Below, in pieces: positions 4,339-5,790 of a stretch of 5,790 nucleotides of DNA. The stretch spans positions 7,378 through 13,167 of the forward strand of contig QIAK01000175.1 of the NCBI GenBank assembly GCA_003225515.1, written 5' to 3'. The translations under genes were made by a program, and so were the position numbers. Under the pieces are notes generated by a model. That model did not search any database. It saw only the letters and a program-made list of their open reading frames with translations, and had not been told where the DNA came from. Within the stretch, counting starts at the first letter, position 1. Each line of letters begins with the position of its first letter. This stretch comes from Acidobacteriota bacterium (GTDB taxonomy: Bacteria > Acidobacteriota > Terriglobia > Terriglobales > Acidobacteriaceae).

Positions 4339-5513
4339 TCCGCGGCGGGCTGTTGACGGGCATCCACGCGGCCGCCGTGGACGATCTGGCCGTAAGCGCC
4401 TAAGATTCGCCGCACCGATGTTTCCCAGGAAAACCGCGTCACCTGCTGGTAGCCTCGCTCCTTCATCCGGGCGCGTAGAGGCTGGTCCATCAGCGTGCGG
4501 TGCAGCGCCCGCATGATCTCGAATACGTTTTCGGGATTCACCAGCACGGCTGCATTCCCAACCACTTCCGGCAGTGACGACACGTTAGACGTCACTACCG
4601 GGGTTCCATGCGCCATCGCTTCCAGTGGAGGCAAGCCGAAGCCTTCATATAACGAGGGAAAAACGAAGATTTTGGCCGCGTCGTAGAAGATCCGCAACAC
4701 TTCGATGGGGACGAATCCCAGAAAACGCACATCGTGCTGCACTCCGCTCCGCACTACAGTTCTTCGCAGATCAGGATTTCCGGAAAGATCGTCTCCAATG
4801 ATGATGAGCTTGAGATCGGGATACGCCTGATCCCGTTCTAACTCTGTCTTCAAGGCGGAAAAAGCTTCGATCATTCGCACAACATTCTTGTGCGGACTGA
4901 CTCGCCCTGCGTACAGAAGAAACGGATACGTCACCTGATAACGGCGGGCGATCAGGTCGCGGTCGGCCGAAGTGGCGTGACCGTGCAGGAAGCGTTCGTC
5001 AATGGCGTTGTAAACCACCTCGACCCGCTCGGATGGAATCTCAAACAGCTTCTCGATTTCGATCCGGGTGAAGTTCGAGACCGCAAAAATTCGTGCCGCT
5101 CCGGCCAGCACTCGCTTGGTCATCTGAAAATGAAATGAGCGCCAGAATCCGCTCTGCTCACGGGCGCGAGACATGTGCTCCAGCATGTCATGCACCGTCA
5201 TTACGTAAGGACAGGGCAGCAGCCGCGGCACCGAAAAAAGATTGGGAATATGAACCAGGTCGCAGCCCAGTCCACTCAGTGCTCCGCGAAATTCGCGATA
5301 GCCGGGCAGCGACCGGTCCGATGCGAGCACTGGGACCGTACGAAAGTTCGGCGGCAGCGGGCCGATTTCCTCGACCTTCACCGGAGACCCAATCAGAAAA
5401 AATTCATTCTCGTGATCGAGCCGCCCCAGCGTACGAACCACATTGCGGATGTATGTGCCTACGCCAAACTCGGTCATCCGCCGAATGTCGATGGCGATCC
5501 TCATCGCTGGCAT
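4335..5513 (-). CDS. Glycosyltransferase family 4 (GT-B fold)
   Basis: This is a 392-residue retaining glycosyltransferase of the GT4 type, probably cytoplasmic or membrane-associated, transferring a sugar from a nucleotide-sugar donor. The N-terminal Rossmann domain starts 'MRIAIDIRRMTEFGVGTYIRNVVRTL' in two blocks (residues 4-29) and includes 'DLVHIPNLFSVP' and 'VMTVHDMLEH'. The linker has 'FAVSNFTRIEIEKLF' and 'VEVVYNAIDERF'. The donor-binding domain has 'LLYAGRVSPHKNVVRMIEAF' (200-218), 'VRFLGFVPIEVLRIFYDAA' and 'VFPSLYEGFGLPPLEAMA', containing the E-x7-E motif (E290, E298). The length is normal for the family. Two starts are possible, ATG 5513 (MPAMRI...) or ATG 5504 (MRIAID...); the second matches the usual family start, and neither has a clear Shine-Dalgarno sequence. 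The acceptor is unknown; O-antigen, exopolysaccharide or glycolipid synthesis is likely. It lies 104 bases after the stop of an upstream permease on the same strand. Confidence 0.93.
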   Translation of the reverse strand: MPAMRIAIDIRRMTEFGVGTYIRNVVRTLGRLDHENEFFLIGSPVKVEEIGPLPPNFRTVPVLASDRSLPGYREFRGALSGLGCDLVHIPNLFSVPRLLPCPYVMTVHDMLEHMSRAREQSGFWRSFHFQMTKRVLAGAARIFAVSNFTRIEIEKLFEIPSERVEVVYNAIDERFLHGHATSADRDLIARRYQVTYPFLLYAGRVSPHKNVVRMIEAFSALKTELERDQAYPDLKLIIIGDDLSGNPDLRRTVVRSGVQHDVRFLGFVPIEVLRIFYDAAKIFVFPSLYEGFGLPPLEAMAHGTPVVTSNVSSLPEVVGNAAVLVNPENVFEIMRALHRTLMDQPLRARMKERGYQQVTRFSWETSVRRILGAYGQIVHGGRVDARQQPAAD

Positions 5514-5528
5514 TTAACCACAGAGCAC

Positions 5529-5546
5529 AGTTCTGGGGCCAGAACT
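5529..5546. promoter_or_regulatory. Operator-like palindrome upstream of the glycosyltransferase
   Basis: AGTTCTGG (5529-5536) and CCAGAACT (5539-5546) are perfect reverse complements with a 2-base centre. A further CAC/GTG match extends the dyad outward with one bulged base. On the reverse strand a TTTAAT (5556-5551) upstream could be a -10 box, which would put the dyad over the transcription start, a place for a repressor. It could also be a hairpin that ends the upstream permease transcript, but no U-run follows. Confidence 0.4.
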
Positions 5547-5617
5547 CGTGATTAAATGTGCCTACCCTGACTGAAAGATTCGCAATTGTCGGGCAAAATT
5601 ATCCTCTTTCTCTCCGA

Positions 5618-5790
5618 TCATTCTCCCCGCAAAACCTGCATGGGGTCGATAGCAGCGGCATTTCGTGCCGGAAGCAGAGACGCCAGCAGGGCGGCGGCTA
5701 GAAGTACTGCCATGCTGAGTCCAATCGCCCATGGATCGGCCGAACTGGTTTCATAGAGTAGGCTGCGCACCCAGTGCGTCGTAAACGCGG
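5618..5790 (-). CDS. FtsX-type permease, C-terminal end only
   Basis: The last 56 codons of a leftward gene enter from the right edge. They read '...THWVRSLLYETSSADPWAIG' and then a hydrophobic helix ('LSMAVLLAAALLASLLPA'), ending 'RNAAAIDPMQVLRGE' and TGA at 5620-5618. A final helix followed by 'LPAR.A..IDPM..LR.E' is the signature end of MacB/FtsX permeases. The preceding 'LLYETSSADPWAI' resembles the large duplicated permeases common in Acidobacteriota (ADOP type), which usually have about 800 residues. That wider identity rests on the tail alone. It is more distant from the two permeases at 325-2900 than they are from each other, so it is probably a separate subfamily. I found this short partial frame by translating the edge by hand. 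Confidence 0.85.
   Translation of the reverse strand, partial: AFTTHWVRSLLYETSSADPWAIGLSMAVLLAAALLASLLPARNAAAIDPMQVLRGE

Overview
The window looks like a chromosomal segment from an acidobacterium (Acidobacteriota, probably class Terriglobia/Acidobacteriia). This is an inference from gene content. There are two MacB/FtsX-type permeases without a linked ATPase, the C-terminus of a third permease with an 'LLPARNAAAIDPMQVLRGE' tail typical of the permeases that are very numerous in this phylum, an HpnI-like lipid glycosyltransferase, GC-rich codon use, and a type A RNase P RNA. No phage, transposase, plasmid or CRISPR signature was seen.

Layout. Positions 1-2900 hold a leftward block. From its upstream end it contains an intact MacB-like permease (2900 to 1671), a second MacB-like permease broken by a frameshift near 1400 (1561 to 325), and the first 88 residues of an HpnI/ceramide-glucosyltransferase-like enzyme (265 to the window edge). 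Rightward from 3055 to 3467 lies rnpB, divergent from the permeases. Facing it is a small secreted TonB-C-domain protein (3836 to 3507). After a 322-base non-coding stretch comes a rightward gene for a 59-residue very basic protein (4159-4338). Its stop overlaps the stop of a convergent GT4 glycosyltransferase (5513 to 4335). The window ends inside a leftward FtsX-type permease (5790 to 5618).

The most notable feature is a degenerate 7-bp tandem repeat, roughly AGCCGRR. It occupies nearly every intergenic junction of the permease block: 303-323, 1568-1595, 1644-1671, 2904-2938 and 2997-3039. Two array pairs are inverted. They sit against the start codons of both permeases, and one array runs right up to the -10 box of rnpB, where a -35 box would be expected. 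The second notable point is the lesion in the downstream permease. Its N-terminal 53 codons end at a TGA, and the rest continues in the +1 frame with about seven residues of the family's usual length missing, so a short out-of-frame deletion is the simplest reading.

How the genes work together. The permease pair plus HpnI-like gene could be one transcription unit concerned with the envelope, such as export and lipid modification. The ATPase partner is not in the window, so this stays inference. rnpB supplies the catalytic RNA for tRNA 5' maturation and is independent of its neighbours. I found no convincing evidence of an entirely new multi-gene system. The heptad repeats, the frameshifted permease and the small basic protein most deserve a second look.
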